Shown piece after piece: positions 36,719-48,403 of a stretch of DNA of 64,000 bases. The stretch is from NCBI GenBank assembly GCA_030544215.1, contig JARZZO010000014.1, forward strand, positions 17,890,234 through 17,954,233, in the 5' to 3' direction. This DNA comes from Zantedeschia hybrid cultivar. Taxonomy: Eukaryota; Streptophyta; Magnoliopsida; Alismatales; Araceae. The position numbers and the translations under genes were made by a program. Under the pieces are notes generated by a model, which ran no database searches, was not told the DNA's origin, and was given only the letters and a program-made list of their open reading frames with translations. The number at the start of each line of letters is the position of its first letter. The first letter of the stretch is position 1.

Positions 36719-37441
36719 AAGCTGCAACTTTTTTCTTTTTCGAATGTTAAAACTCAGAAGACTAAAGAACATGGAGGCTGCAAACATGGAATTCCAGTTC
36801 CACATCGACGTCTCCTTTTTCTGTAGACGCGAGGTAGGGTTTTTAGCAACTTTGGACCCGCACAGAAGGGACGCTGGCGGTACCCACCCCTGTACGATCG
36901 GAGATGCAAACTATGTGAAATACGTTCTATTTACAAAAAAATAAAAAAATTCTCTATTACCAACTGTTTGAGACCGCAAAATCTAATCTGATGTGGAGAT
37001 ATTTTCTTATATAGAAACACAGTAGCGAAGACATAAGGATGCATGGAGAGAAAATGCTTGCATGGATTCGCGCAACATGGAAGGTGTGCCATTGAGTTGA
37101 TACCGATTGTCAAAGAGTCTATTAATTTTCCCCAAGAAGGGATGTGTCCTACGAAACTGTGAGGGTTTATGTCCGAGTGTTCGCAATAGTCTGAAAAAAA
37201 TCTCCTATCAAGAAGGAAATATTGATTTAAACATTGAAGGGCATACTCCCTTTACTAAAAGAGACTTTTATTAAAATCTTGATACCGACTCATCAACGTC
37301 AATTCAACGGATATTTTCTAAAAATTGTCTAATAAAAATCTTGCTTATCTCTCTCCTTTGCCATCCACCTAACTCCCATAAATTTATGGCGGAGAAGGCC
37401 TTGTATCAAACAGGATTTATTCTACTGGATCATACATTTCT
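36719..37441. other. AT-rich intergenic DNA
   Basis: Nothing recognisable beyond short unsupported open frames. Confidence 0.4.
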
Positions 37442-37711
37442 CACTTTGTTTGGAGAATAAGTTATTACGTGGGGTTCACTGACGGAGTAACGTATATTAG
37501 AATATAGGGTGTTTTGGCTTGATAGTTTGTGTGACCCGTTGACGGAATAAGAAGAATAAGTAATTCTTGGGTCTAGGGTGGAATTACTTATTCTCTTTAT
37601 TCTCCGAATACGTTATTCTGTACCGGTATAAGTCATTTCGTTTGTCAAAGTAAAATTAAGTTTATTCTCTCCTTATTCGCTCTTGTTCTTCTCCTATTCT
37701 TCAATCAAAGT
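37442..37711 (+). mobile_element. MITE-like element, family 1 copy 3
   Basis: A 270-bp element with ACTTTGTTTGGAGAATAA on the left and the complement of ACTTTGATTGAAGAATAGG on the right, in the same orientation as 2598-2860. It shares the GACGGAATAAGAAGAATAA, CTTGGGTCTAGGGTGGAATT and ACCGGTATAAG blocks with that copy. Confidence 0.7.
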
Positions 37712-38329
37712 GATGCTTAATAGTTCAAACAGCTAGAAAAATAGTAACAAGAAACTTTTCTATTATTTGATAACAGTAAATTCATCCTTATAGTATACAT
37801 GCGTATTACCTTTTTTTAAGTATGTCATTGTGTGTCCTCTCTTTTTTGGAGGACTTTTATGAGGAGCCCATTAGGATGATAGATGTTTTAGAGCAATATC
37901 CTACTCCCCACCCATAACGGCAGATGCAACACCACAATAGTTAATACAACTATGAGATTCAGATTACGTATTAATTATCACATATATCTGTTGCTCTTTT
38001 AGCTAGGATCATTTTGTGTTCTCTCTGTTCGGTGACTTTCAAATGGAGGAGTGCATAGAAATGGTAGACGTTTTAGAGCTATGTCCTTTATAGACAATCC
38101 AAAAATGTTTATTGTTTTTGAGGCATTTTGGAGAAGGAACAATCCTTACCCATACGGTATATGTAATTTAGTTAGTGAAAGTTTCAGCATAAGATAAAGA
38201 GGAATGCTAGTTACTAGCATAAATAGCGGGTAGGCAGCAGTTTCCTACACATAAAATGGTAAAATAATTAATTTGGAGAGTACAACTATAAATGCAAAAG
38301 CTGTGACCGTATCACCACTAATGCTTAAT
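37712..38329. other. AT-rich intergenic DNA
   Basis: No gene seen. The segment 37850-38110 holds two loosely similar blocks (GGTAGACGTTTTAGAGCTATGTCC and a variant near 37880), perhaps an old local duplication. Confidence 0.35.
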
Positions 38330-39170
38330 GATAACTGTGCATTTTTAAGCACTAAAAGAGATACAATTCATGCATTACATTCATAATATTATGCAAAATA
38401 CATAAAATGATAGATAATTTAGTTATCTTTCGAACGAAATCTATTTTGTAAAATTTTGAGTTAAAAACATAGTCATTTTATGTCAAAAATTGAGTATCAA
38501 AGCATGTGTTAATTCCATTATGGACATTGACTTTTCTGTAATTCTTGAGACTTGAGGTGTCATCTAAATAATTTTATTAGTGTATGGTCATAATTTTATT
38601 CTTGATAGAGACTTAATTTTATTTTTATATGTATATAAAATATGAAGAGCTTGTGGCCTAGTTGGTTAAATCACTTGGCTTTAATTGGAATTGACCGTGG
38701 TTCAAATCTTGGCAAAGATAATAATTTTACTTTTTCTTCCTTGTCCAAAGGTGGCTGATAGTAAAGTTAAATATTGTCGTTGCCAAGATTTGAACCCTGG
38801 TCACTCCCAATGAGAGCCAAATAGTTTAACCAACTAGACCATAAAATCTTCATGTCTTACATATACAGAAAAATAAAATTAAGTCTCTACCAAGAATGAA
38901 ACTATGATTATGCACTGATAAAATTATTTGGATGTCTTTCAAGTCCCAAGAATTGCAGAAAAGAGTCTGTTGAAAATGAAATTTACACATATACTGACAC
39001 TCAATTTTTCATATAAAATGTTGATATTTTTTATTTAGAATTTTACAAAATACATTTCATTAGAAAGATGACTAAACTATCTATCATTCATGTATTTTGC
39101 ACATAAAATCATGAGTGTAATGTACGAATTCTATCTCTTTAATGTCTAAAAATGTACAGTTGTCATATCC
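38330..39170. repeat. Large foldback (inverted repeat) with tRNA-like boxes at its centre
   Basis: The left arm (about 38333-38745) is repeated in reverse complement on the right (about 38755-39165), with roughly 80 percent identity by eye. Matching blocks include GATAATTTAGTTATCTTTC and AAAGATGACTAAACTATC, AGAGACTTAATTTTA and TAAAATTAAGTCTCT, and GGTTCAAATCTTGGCAA and TTGCCAAGATTTGAACC. Near the centre each arm has an A-box-like TGGCCTAGTTGG or TGGTCTAGTTGG and a B-box-like GGTTCAAATC about 45 bp apart, facing each other. Transcription across it would give a long hairpin RNA. No coding capacity. Outer ends are approximate. Confidence 0.7.
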
Positions 39171-39412
39171 CCTAACTTATTCATTGCTAGCCCCTTAGTA
39201 ATACAAATAGTGAAAAATTTGGACTACCATGAGCTGTAAAAAAAATATACTTCATTCCAAAGTTATCTTTTACACACAGTGGTAGCCAATTAGTTTAGTT
39301 AAAATTCTTTTTCCCCCCCTACACTTGGAGTTGTGACAGGTGATTGTGCAAGTTAAGGAGACAATCTTAAAGTTTATTTCCACCCTTTTCGGTAAAACAT
39401 CACCATTGCTGA

Positions 39413-40967
39413 TGTTGGGTTCTTGTGTTTTTTTGGATCGCTCACACAACGGAAATTAAAATAAAATCAGCGATCTGTTTTCCATTTCGAAAATACTAAA
39501 ACCGGATTATTGAATAATCGGTTCTTACCGTACGCGGATTCGAATCCACGACCGATCAGTTCCGTCGGTGTGACACCGCAAGCCGCGCAAGCGCTCGGCC
39601 TCTAGCGGAGCCCACACGATCCTCCTCGCGACGGATATCCTCACGGTTCCTCGTTCTTCACAGCCTACGAAACCTTCGTTTTTCGTCGTAATGATCGCTG
39701 CAACCCGTGGACGATTTACCGTCGGACGGGAGTCGGAAAAACGGCGGAGCAAACCCGGAGATCAGAACCAGCCTGGGCCGCCATAGAGAGAGAAGAAGAG
39801 AGGAGGGGGCGGCTAGGGTTAGCAGCAGCTTGGCCTGCTCAGCCCGTTTAATACATTTTATATTAATCGCGCGATTTTTCATAAAAAAATCCGATTTATA
39901 TAAAACCCACTTATTTATCCATCGCCTTGAGAATCATTTGCGTGTGACCCTCTAGGCCCAATAACCAGTCCGGTTAATGGCCCAATAAGCCTAGTGACTC
40001 TTCACTGGCCTGATTAATCAATTAATAACTCATATTAATTAATTAATTAATCGAATCAATGTCGCAGATCAAATTCGATTGAACCTCCGATCACGTTGGG
40101 TGCCAATCAACACCGCGTAAACCCAAAAGGTATCGGGGTTAAGTAACCTACTCTTGGAACCTTTCCGCCGACAGTTGCCGCGTGAATATAATCCTTCGTT
40201 TGTTTAATACTCTCGAGTCAACTAAGGGTATGGTTTACCGTCAAACTCTAATCGGTCGACTTACTTAGATTAGATGATGCCGTATAATATCGCAAAACTC
40301 ATTTCCCGATATTATCGTCCGCCTTGACCAGGGACTTCCGCGCATCCTTCTTCTAGCATTCTCTCTCTAAGTACCGAGAGCAAATGATTCCTTATTAACA
40401 CTCAATTCCCTTCGACAATATTCCGTTATACCTGATCCTTGACTATTTAGAATCCCGTGGTTAGAGATTCATAAACTAAGGTCAAAGTACAGAAGTCCAC
40501 CGACAAAGTGTCTTTGGTGTCTCAGATCCGAGGACCATCCACGCAACTGCGACAATAGAATCAAGCTGGCAGTGAGGTACAATACCATCCAGCAATTCAG
40601 TCGGATCAATTCAATGAACTCATTATCTAATGAGCACCTACAGATTCGCCTTAATGTCTCTACACAAGTGACTATAAGATCAGTCACCCTTATCATATGA
40701 GTATGAGTAATATGTACTAGTCTAATCAGATATCTGATGTCATTTTCGGATATCTTCCGACTAGGAACTATTAAGAATATGTGTATTTAAGTGATCAGTC
40801 TCATTAGTATGATCTCATCATAATCTAATCACTATCGCACATATTCACAGACTTTATTATGAGACGATAATTAATACGATTTACACACAATGAATATAAT
40901 GTCATTTTATTAATAAATAAACGATATTACAAAGTCATGTTGGCTTGTAGGCCACCTAAGACTAACA
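39413..40967 (-). mobile_element. Solo LTR related to the LTRs of element C
   Basis: This 1555-bp block on the minus strand begins TGTTAGTCTTAGG and ends CCCAACA. It shares with the element C LTRs the GGATTCGAATCCGCGTACGG-type 3' segment and the segment around TATAATCCTTCG and CTCGAG. Flanking pentamers are GCTGA (39408-39412) and ACTGA (40968-40972), a target duplication with one change. No internal region adjoins it. Confidence 0.85.
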
Positions 40968-40972
40968 ACTGA

Positions 40973-42149
40973 CCATTGAGGTAGAACTATCCGAAAGAGA
41001 AAAGAGAAAAAAATAGTCTCTCGATCAGTGTCAGCTCTCAATCTGATTCAATACTTTTTAGAACTTGGTCTTATTTTAGTACGAGAGATGTTTGATTTAG
41101 CACGACTTTTTCATTTGGTTGCGTTTCTTGCCTTTGAGAGTGCGTATTTTTTGCCACCATTTTTAATTTGTTCGAAAGGAGGTGCGTACTTTTTACCACC
41201 CACCTTCTTTTGACTCTTTCGAAGTATATTTTTCTTTTGGTGTTTGATTTGCATGCTTCCAATTGACACTTTTATGAGATAACTACATCCTTAGGGTATT
41301 GAGTGGGTTGATCCCTTATTATCCCGAGCTTCTTTTTATTCAACCAAAAAGAAAAAAAGAAAGGAAGTCCTAACCTTTGGGCAAACTCCAACAACTCTAC
41401 ACTTATAATGTTTTCCACTCACCTTAAGTTGTCGTGCGTATGTGAAAATCTTTCCTACTGTGGCTCATTGTGGAGGGGGGATATTTTGAACTTTTGAGAT
41501 TTTATCCAACTGATTGGCTCACGATCGTTTTGCTTAAGACTCCCTTAATGATGATTGAATAAAAGCTCAATTGGAATGTGAAAATAAAGAAGATTTGAAA
41601 AAGTTTAGGCATAGTTTTATAATTTTTATGAGTGAAAAAATACAAACTTTCTTCAAAAAATTTTACATGAAAGCACTATAGTTCTTTTCCCCCAACTTAA
41701 ATGCCATTGTCTCTAATGGCATATGCAAAATGTGACATAATTGTGTAATCATAGGAACCAAAATAAATGTCCGGAAAAGAAACAACCTGAGATACTGAGG
41801 GTTTGCATCCACTTCATACCGAAGCTAGCTGCCGAAACCAACTACCACTGAAATTATTAACACCTAAGATGAAAATAAATAAAAAAATTGCATGACGTAG
41901 GGGGGTCATGCTTACGTAACTCCTCCGATCAGCTACCGCCATATTCTGATTTTGGTCGGCGTCAGAAACCATAGCGGATCTAGCAGTCCAAATAGATCCA
42001 CCAAATCAAAAGATGATGGAGGATTTGTGGTATTAAAAATCATATCTTTAATTACAAAATATTCTTTTGTCCAATTAAGGTCTTTATATGTATTGAAGAC
42101 ATCGATTTAGACCTTATTACCCACAAAGTTTTCCTCCATTCCCTCAAAT
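40973..42149. other. Intergenic DNA, no gene recognised
   Basis: AT-rich with T-rich and A-rich runs. Short open frames at 41028-41262 are low-complexity and overlap on both strands. Confidence 0.4.
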
Positions 42150-42719
42150 TTAGGATTGACATTCATAATGTTGAGGGTGAGATTGAGTTAAGATGTTCGG
42201 AGATGGTTGGAGTTCCACAAAATGGCTTGTGTCAAGAGAATGCCCAGGAATGAAATAGATGTGATCTTTAACACATGGATGCTCAAATGGTTCTAGTGGA
42301 GTTGACCAATCGGCGAGCTGTAGAATGTTCGAGATGATATCAAGTTTTCCGAGATCTAGAATAGGTAAGAGATCCATACCCTTCCCTAAATCAAGTGGTG
42401 CTCGGTTGATGTGAATTTCAAGCAGGATGCGTGGCTCCTCCCTAGTCCAAGAGTAATGGTTTAAGGATAAACTCAATTCTCTCTCCGCAATCAAATTATC
42501 TTCTTCCCTTACTCGGAACAGGGAAGCATCAAATTCATGAAGGCCGAACAGTGGGATTTGATAATTTACTGTTGAATCCTCTTCCTTCTTCTCTCCCCCC
42601 AACTTAAGTTCAACAGGCTCAGCACAACCCTTTTTGAAAGTGGAACTGGACTTGTTCTCATCGAGCTGATCTTCCAAACTTATACATTGACTGGCCCACC
42701 GCTTCCTGCCTGGTGCCAC
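42150..42719 (-). CDS. Unrecognised 189-codon open frame
   Basis: ATG at 42719 opens a frame with no stop to 42150. The N-terminus is basic (MAPGRKRW), then an acidic and lysine-rich stretch, then Leu-rich segments and several PLEPFEHP/PFG-like prolines. I see no transit peptide, membrane segment or catalytic motif and do not recognise a family. The length is notable for this AT-rich context. It may be a remnant of a retrotransposon gag or pol-adjacent frame, or a host gene exon; no conserved neighbour supports either. Confidence 0.3.
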   Translation of the reverse strand: MAPGRKRWASQCISLEDQLDENKSSSTFKKGCAEPVELKLGGEKKEEDSTVNYQIPLFGLHEFDASLFRVREEDNLIAERELSLSLNHYSWTREEPRILLEIHINRAPLDLGKGMDLLPILDLGKLDIISNILQLADWSTPLEPFEHPCVKDHIYFIPGHSLDTSHFVELQPSPNILTQSHPQHYECQS

Positions 42720-43884
42720 CGCAATGCCCAGCCACGCATCATACGTAGTGGCCTGCCTCTGCTAGGCGGTGCCGTCATGCGTACCCAACGCCTGCCGCCC
42801 TGTTGATGGTCCCGCCAGCACTCGTGCTCGTCGGACTAGTGCTCCTTTGCGCCCTCTACTGCCCCGGTCTCCGCTGCCTGGTGCCCGCCCTGCTTTATCC
42901 ACTGCCTCTATCCACGCGGTGCACTACACTGTGTGCCCACTGCGCCCTTCCTGTGCACCACTGAGCTAGCCTGCCTCTACTGTTCCTCTTCCTTATTTTT
43001 TAGACAAATCATTTCTCTCTTGTCTCTTAATCTCTCTCCTTCTCTGTTATCTAAGTAGTTATTTTTATTGCTTTTCTAGACCTAGGTTATTTAGTTATAT
43101 TCGCATGATCTTGCTTGATTACGTTCTTTATTTGAGTCCATTCTTAGAGCATGTTTAGGTCTTGCAATTAATTTCTTTCAAATGTTCATTTAATCTTCTA
43201 ACTTTAAGTCTTAGGTTTGCCTTGATTAGAGTAGAGAGATCATCTAGCTGCAAGTTATCTAGTGTTAATCTAATATCATTTCAACTTTCGTTCTTTTTAA
43301 TTTAATCAAAATCCAAGGTTTTCACTTAATGGATGTTGTGGAGTTAAAAATATGATCTGTTGGTTGACGCTTATTCTAGACACATAATTATAAATTTAAT
43401 GATCTATACTACTACTCAGAATAAAAGACAAATTATACAAATTAAGCAAAATTGTAAAAACATGTTCAAAATATTTAAAATTGGAAACCATCTTCCTTCT
43501 TATCCATTTTCCCCTTTTGCATCTTATTTATTATCATTTATTGTTATAATTATTATCATCATTTAGACTGGAGAAATAACATCCGTTTGCCACCATGTCC
43601 AGTATAATTATAGATGCATATTGATTACTTAAATTCTTAGATGGGGAAAATGGAGGAAGGTAACGTATATTCTAGCAATTTTATGTAACATGGAGTCTGA
43701 TTTTTTTTTTTTAGGTAATAATGAAAAAGTTGACAAATAAGTCACTATTATCATCACTCTACATGACCATGCGTAAGATCTTCACCCCAAGCGAGATTTG
43801 AACTAGTGTAGGCATATAGACAGTGAATTTACAACTATATTGCCCTATATATATGTCAATGAATTTATGAAACTAAGATGTTGT
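42720..43884. other. Intergenic DNA, no gene recognised
   Basis: A GC-rich patch (42720-42970) next to the open frame above, then AT-rich DNA with a T11 run near 43701. No supported feature. Confidence 0.4.
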
Positions 43885-44020
43885 GCGAGTATTTACGGGA
43901 CCTAAATTATCAGCAAAGATCCTAACAACCCAAATTTAAGTTGCAAGGCTGGGGAGTTTTTAGGCTTCAACTATGATCGAACTTGAGACCTCCCATTTGG
44001 GAGGCAAGTGGTGAACCAAC
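43885..44020 (-). mobile_element. tRNA-derived SINE, body half, cut off by a solo LTR
   Basis: On the minus strand this reads GTTGGTTCACCAC, then GGGAGGTCTCAAGTTCGATC (B-box-like) and CCTAAAAACTCCCCAGCC, then GGATCTTTGCTGATAATTTAGG. It aligns with the SINE at 47885-48197. Its 5' end continues at 45573-45605, on the far side of the solo LTR. The 3' boundary is approximate; no tail was found. Confidence 0.65.
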
Positions 44021-45572
44021 TGTTGGGTTCTCGAGTTCCTCCGGATCTCCCGCGCAGCGGAAATAAAATAAAAACGGAGATCCGTTTCCATTTCGAAAAA
44101 TCTAAAATCTCGATAATCGGATTATCGAATCTTACCGTACGTGGATTCGAATCTGTAACCGTTCGGTTCCATCGGTGCGACACCGCAAGCCGCGCAAGCG
44201 CCCGGCCTCTAGCGGAGTCCACGCGATCCTTCTCGCGGTGGATATCCTCACGTTCCTCGTTCTTCGCAGCCACGAAACCTCCCCCGGTCACCGCAATGAT
44301 CGCCGCAACGTGCGGACGATTTCCCGTCGAACGGGAGTCGGAGAAGCGGCGGAGCAGATCCGAGGATCCGGATCCGGCCTGGGGCGCCAGAGAGAGAGAG
44401 GAAGGGGCGGCTAGGGTTGGCAGCAGCTTGGCCTGCTTAGCCCGTTCGCTATATTTTCTACTAACCGCGCGGTTTTTCATAAAAAATCTTCGGTTTATAT
44501 AAAACCCACTTATTTATCCATCGCCTTGAGAATCATTTGCGTGTGACCCTCTATTCCCAATAACCAGTCCGGTTAATGACCCAATAAGCCCAGTGACTCC
44601 TCACTGGCTCGATTAATCAATTAATAACTCATATTAATTAATTAATCAATCGAATTAATGTCGCACATCGAATTCGATCGGGCCTCCGATCACGTTGGAT
44701 GCCAAGCAACACTGTGTGAACTCGGAAGGTATTGGAGTTAAGTAACCCACTATTGGAACTTTTCCGCCGACAGTTACCGCGTAGATATAATCCTTCATTC
44801 GTACAATGTTCTCGAGTCGACTCAGGATATGGTATACTGTCAAACCCTAATCGGTCAACTCACTTGGATTGGATGCCGCTGATGAATATCGGAAAATTCA
44901 TTTCCCAATATTATCGTCTGTCCTAGTCAGGGACTTTCGCGCATCCTTCTTAGAGCATTCTCTCTTATCGTACCGAGAGCGAATGATTCCTTATTGATAC
45001 TTAATTCCCTTCGACGGTATTCTGCTGTACTAGATCCTTGGTTGTTTAGAATCCCGTGATTAGAGATTCATAAACCAATGTCAAAACACAGAAGTCCACC
45101 GACAAGGTGTCCTTGGTGTCTCAGGTCCGAGGACCATCCACGCAACTGCGACAATAGAATCAAGCTGATTGACAGTGAGGTACAATACTATTCAGCGATT
45201 CAGTCGGATCAGTTCAGTGAACTCATTCTCCGATGGGGACTTACAGATTTGCCTTAGTGTCTCCACACAAGTGACTATGAGATCAGTCATCCTCATCGCA
45301 TGAGTAGGAGTAATCTATACTAATATAACTGGATATCCAATGTCTTTCTCGGATATCTTCCGACTATGAACGATTAAAAATATGGGTGTTTAAGTGATCA
45401 GTCTTATTAGTATGATCTCATCATAATCTGATCACTATCACACATATTCACGGACTTTATTATGAGACGATAATTAATACGATTTACACATAATGAATAT
45501 TATGCCCTTATATTAATAAATATGAATGAGATTACAAAATCATATTAGCTTGTAAGTCACATAAGACTAACA
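44021..45572 (-). mobile_element. Solo LTR related to the LTRs of element C, inside a SINE
   Basis: 1552 bp, starting TGTTAGTCTTATG on the minus strand and ending CCCAACA, with a perfect 5-bp duplication CCAAC (44016-44020 and 45573-45577). It is collinear with the solo LTR at 39413-40967. Removing it and one CCAAC joins the two halves of a SINE head, so the insertion is younger than the SINE. Confidence 0.92.
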
Positions 45573-45605
45573 CCAACTGCCTTAGACAATTGGTTCTCAG
45601 CAGGC
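45573..45605 (-). mobile_element. 5' end of the interrupted SINE
   Basis: GAGAACCAATTGTCTAAGG on the minus strand matches GAACCAGCTGCCTAGAGC at the start of the SINE at 47885 (A-box region). It completes the head cut by the solo LTR. The exact 5' end is not certain. Confidence 0.55.
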
Positions 45606-45852
45606 TCATCAAGAGCGTTGAAATTCGTCCAAAAGTTGCTCCACCAATTGGAGCACTTGGAGGAAGCTGTGTAAATAGCTACAACAAATCAAGAGAAGAA
45701 TATCTTGTACAATTCCTCATGGTTAAATTGAGGAAGGTAGTGTTCCTAGTCACTGACACAAAGGTGGTGCCCCAGTGGCTTGAACCATTGGTTCTCATCA
45801 GATCAATTCGATTGAAAGGGAAAAAAAAAAGCCATGATAGTATAGATATTGA

Positions 45853-46028
45853 GGGTTAATTTCATATAAATCTTTCTTACATGTAAAATATCAAATATCT
45901 CTCTCTTAAATATCTTATAAGCAGTTATGATATTATAGTGTTATAAGGAAGGTTTATAAGATATTTGACAATTAAGAGAGGTAGATTGGATACTTTACAT
46001 GTAAGGAGAATTTATATGAAATTAACCC
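45853..46028 (+). mobile_element. 176-bp MITE with long inverted ends
   Basis: GGGTTAATTTCATATAAA on the left and its complement on the right, with pairing continuing through TTACATGTAAAG-like sequence, so almost half of each arm pairs. It is non-coding and the target duplication is unclear. Confidence 0.75.
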
Positions 46029-46369
46029 ATATCAATGCTCCTATATTGTCATGCTAATTATCTGCTAATATATATATAATACATTAATACGTGAGCGGGT
46101 GTTTGGAGTCTGCGTTGGCAGTAGTTAATCTCAATCCTGAGTGCTAACAATATTAATTTTACATCTTGACTTAAGAGTAGGGTTTGAATATCGGTTTAGA
46201 CACACACACTTGCATTTTTGAATTGCTTGCTAAATATAACAAAAGAAAAATATGATTTTTGATTAGTTTTTCTTCCTTGAGTCGCCGGTCTTCCTACGCC
46301 ATCCTCTTTGTAGCTTTCCGGTCAAAAGAAACTTATCACTTTCAGTCCAGGGCCATCAATAAAATAAAG

Positions 46370-46690
46370 AAGAGACTTGCTGCACCGACGAGCAGTCAGA
46401 TCGGACGGCTGCCGCAGTAGTAATTTTTTTATCTTTTATTATTTTTTAAATTTTTTATGTCAGTCGCACTATGGCCAACACTTTTTGTATAGGCTGATCC
46501 TCCATCGGACGACCCCATAAAATTTTAAAAAATAAAAAACTAAATTGTTCTCTTGATTTTTTAGTTTTCAGATTTTTTAAGATCGCCCGACGAAGGATCA
46601 GCCTATAAAGACGTGTCGATCATGATGAGACCAACTTAAAAAAATTCAAAAATAAAAAAATAAGGTTACACGCCGTGTGGCATACGGGGC
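46370..46690. repeat. Foldback element, unclassified
   Basis: ATAGGCTGATCCTCCATCGG near 46488-46507 pairs with CGACGAAGGATCAGCCTAT near 46588-46606. Poly-A/T rich flanks extend the pairing, with further partial matches outwards. Confidence 0.55.
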
Positions 46691-47870
46691 AACAAGTATT
46701 ACTCAATAAAGAATAACTATCCAGTTATATTAAGAACCTTTCTCCAAGACATTAGAGTCATAATCCTAGGCTACTTGACTTTCAATTATTGGTTTTCCTC
46801 TAGTTAGCGAGTAATTTGTGAAAGATTCATTTGAAGTTTTCATGTGGAAGAACTGCGGGTTCCCACAATATTTCAACTTTGATATTCCTAAAAGCATGAT
46901 CTGTTGTATCGTTGATCCGTATTAATCATATATTCTTAGATACGAGTCGATATCAATCTGACTAGTATGAGTCGCGTGAGTCAAACTATTTCAATATAAT
47001 AAATTTGTTAATGGCGATGAGTTTAAGTTATGTTTAAGAGATGTATACCATATCAATCGATATAAAAGTGTTGATTTATTTATCAAATGAGAAAAAATAA
47101 TTTAAAATAACTCATTATGCATATATGAGTTGATACGCTCTGATTTAATTCGATGCATGTAAACAATTCAGACTCACCTAAATACGAGTCGACTCGTACA
47201 AATCAACACAATCTAATAAGACATGACAAATCATGTTTAAAAAATAGATCGCTCAAGATTGGGCTAAATTCGCCACTTCTTTCAAGCGATATGCCCCATG
47301 TCGCGTCTAAGATGTCAATTACTTCTTGTATTTAACTGGACGTGACTTTTTTTTTTTTAAATTCTGATATATCATATTAAGAAAAGGTTAAGTTGAATTT
47401 GACCCAATCTCCAGTGTAGAAGATCTAAGGCTTTCATCATATTGTAATACCGTCTCATCTACGCCAAATGTTGTCTTCTGCATTTAAGAAAGTGAGGAGA
47501 AACGCACACCTCCCAACAAAACTAAAAAATTGATGACCTTTAAGTCTCATTGTGGACATCCACAATATTGTAACACATAAACAACAATTTCCTCGGTCTA
47601 GAATGACATGAACCTGTCTCAATCTTGGAGGCCAAATTGGACTGCCAACTTGTTTTTTTAGCGCCTTAACCTCTTTGCTCGTCAAGGCTCATAAGAAAAC
47701 AAGTCATGAAGACTCGGTTCTTCCAAGTTACCAACCCACCAAGCAGATTCCTGTTTGGGGCATTTGATTGCATCATCATCACATGTTGAGGCAATTATAA
47801 AGATCCATGTTGATGGCTCCATGTAACTTAGTTGGCATGTGAGATTGATGTGGGGTTCGGAGTGAGTGAT
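46691..47870. other. AT-rich intergenic DNA
   Basis: No gene or defined repeat was recognised. It ends at the target duplication of the next SINE. Confidence 0.4.
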
Positions 47871-47884
47871 AAAGACATCTCACC

Positions 47885-48197
47885 TTTTGAACCAGCTGCC
47901 TAGAGCAGTAGGTTCATCACCTCCTTTTTAAAAGGGAGGTCTTAGGTTCGATTTTGGTTGTGGCCTAAAAATTCTCCAGTCATGCAGTCCTGGTGTTGTT
48001 GAGATCTTTATCCTCTAGTCTGTGAGATTACTTCTTTAAAAATCAGACGGATCTGGAATTGTCGTCTAATTAGGCGGACCTATCGACTTGACCGCAATTA
48101 TCTCCAACTATAGAGAAAAATCTCGAGTTCCAGATTAAAACTCAGGTCGCTTGTAAATAGTTGTACATAATTGGCCTCTGGGCCCTTTCAAAAAAAA
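47885..48197 (+). mobile_element. Complete tRNA-derived SINE with 14-bp target duplication
   Basis: About 313 bp. The head has an A-box-like CTAGAGCAGTAGG and a B-box-like GGTTCGATTTTGG, as in RNA polymerase III promoters, and the 3' end is poly(A). It is flanked by the direct repeat AAAGACATCTCACC (47871-47884 and 48198-48211; the leading As could belong to the tail). A related inverted copy lies at 43885-45605. It is not the Au family. I do not recognise the family. Confidence 0.85.
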
Positions 48198-48403
48198 AAA
48201 GACATCTCACCCTCTCAGATGACCAGTGCCTCTCACTAATCCTTCTTTAACGAAAAGGCTTAATCCTTCTTTAAAGAGAAAGGAAAAGAACTGATATTAA
48301 AAATTTCTTTCAGTTTTGCACAACTAGAATTAGCTAAGAGTCTTGATCATCTGGTGGTGACTTACCTCCATCACTCACTTGAACTCCGACACTCGTTATT
48401 GGG

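Noticed and set aside
36436..36944. His/Thr/Pro-rich open frames on both strands
   Set aside because: They follow the 89-bp minisatellite and CA-rich runs; no conserved motif.
38650..38720. Possible tRNA gene
   Set aside because: A- and B-box-like motifs are present but no acceptor or anticodon stem can be drawn. It is better seen as a SINE-like or foldback component.
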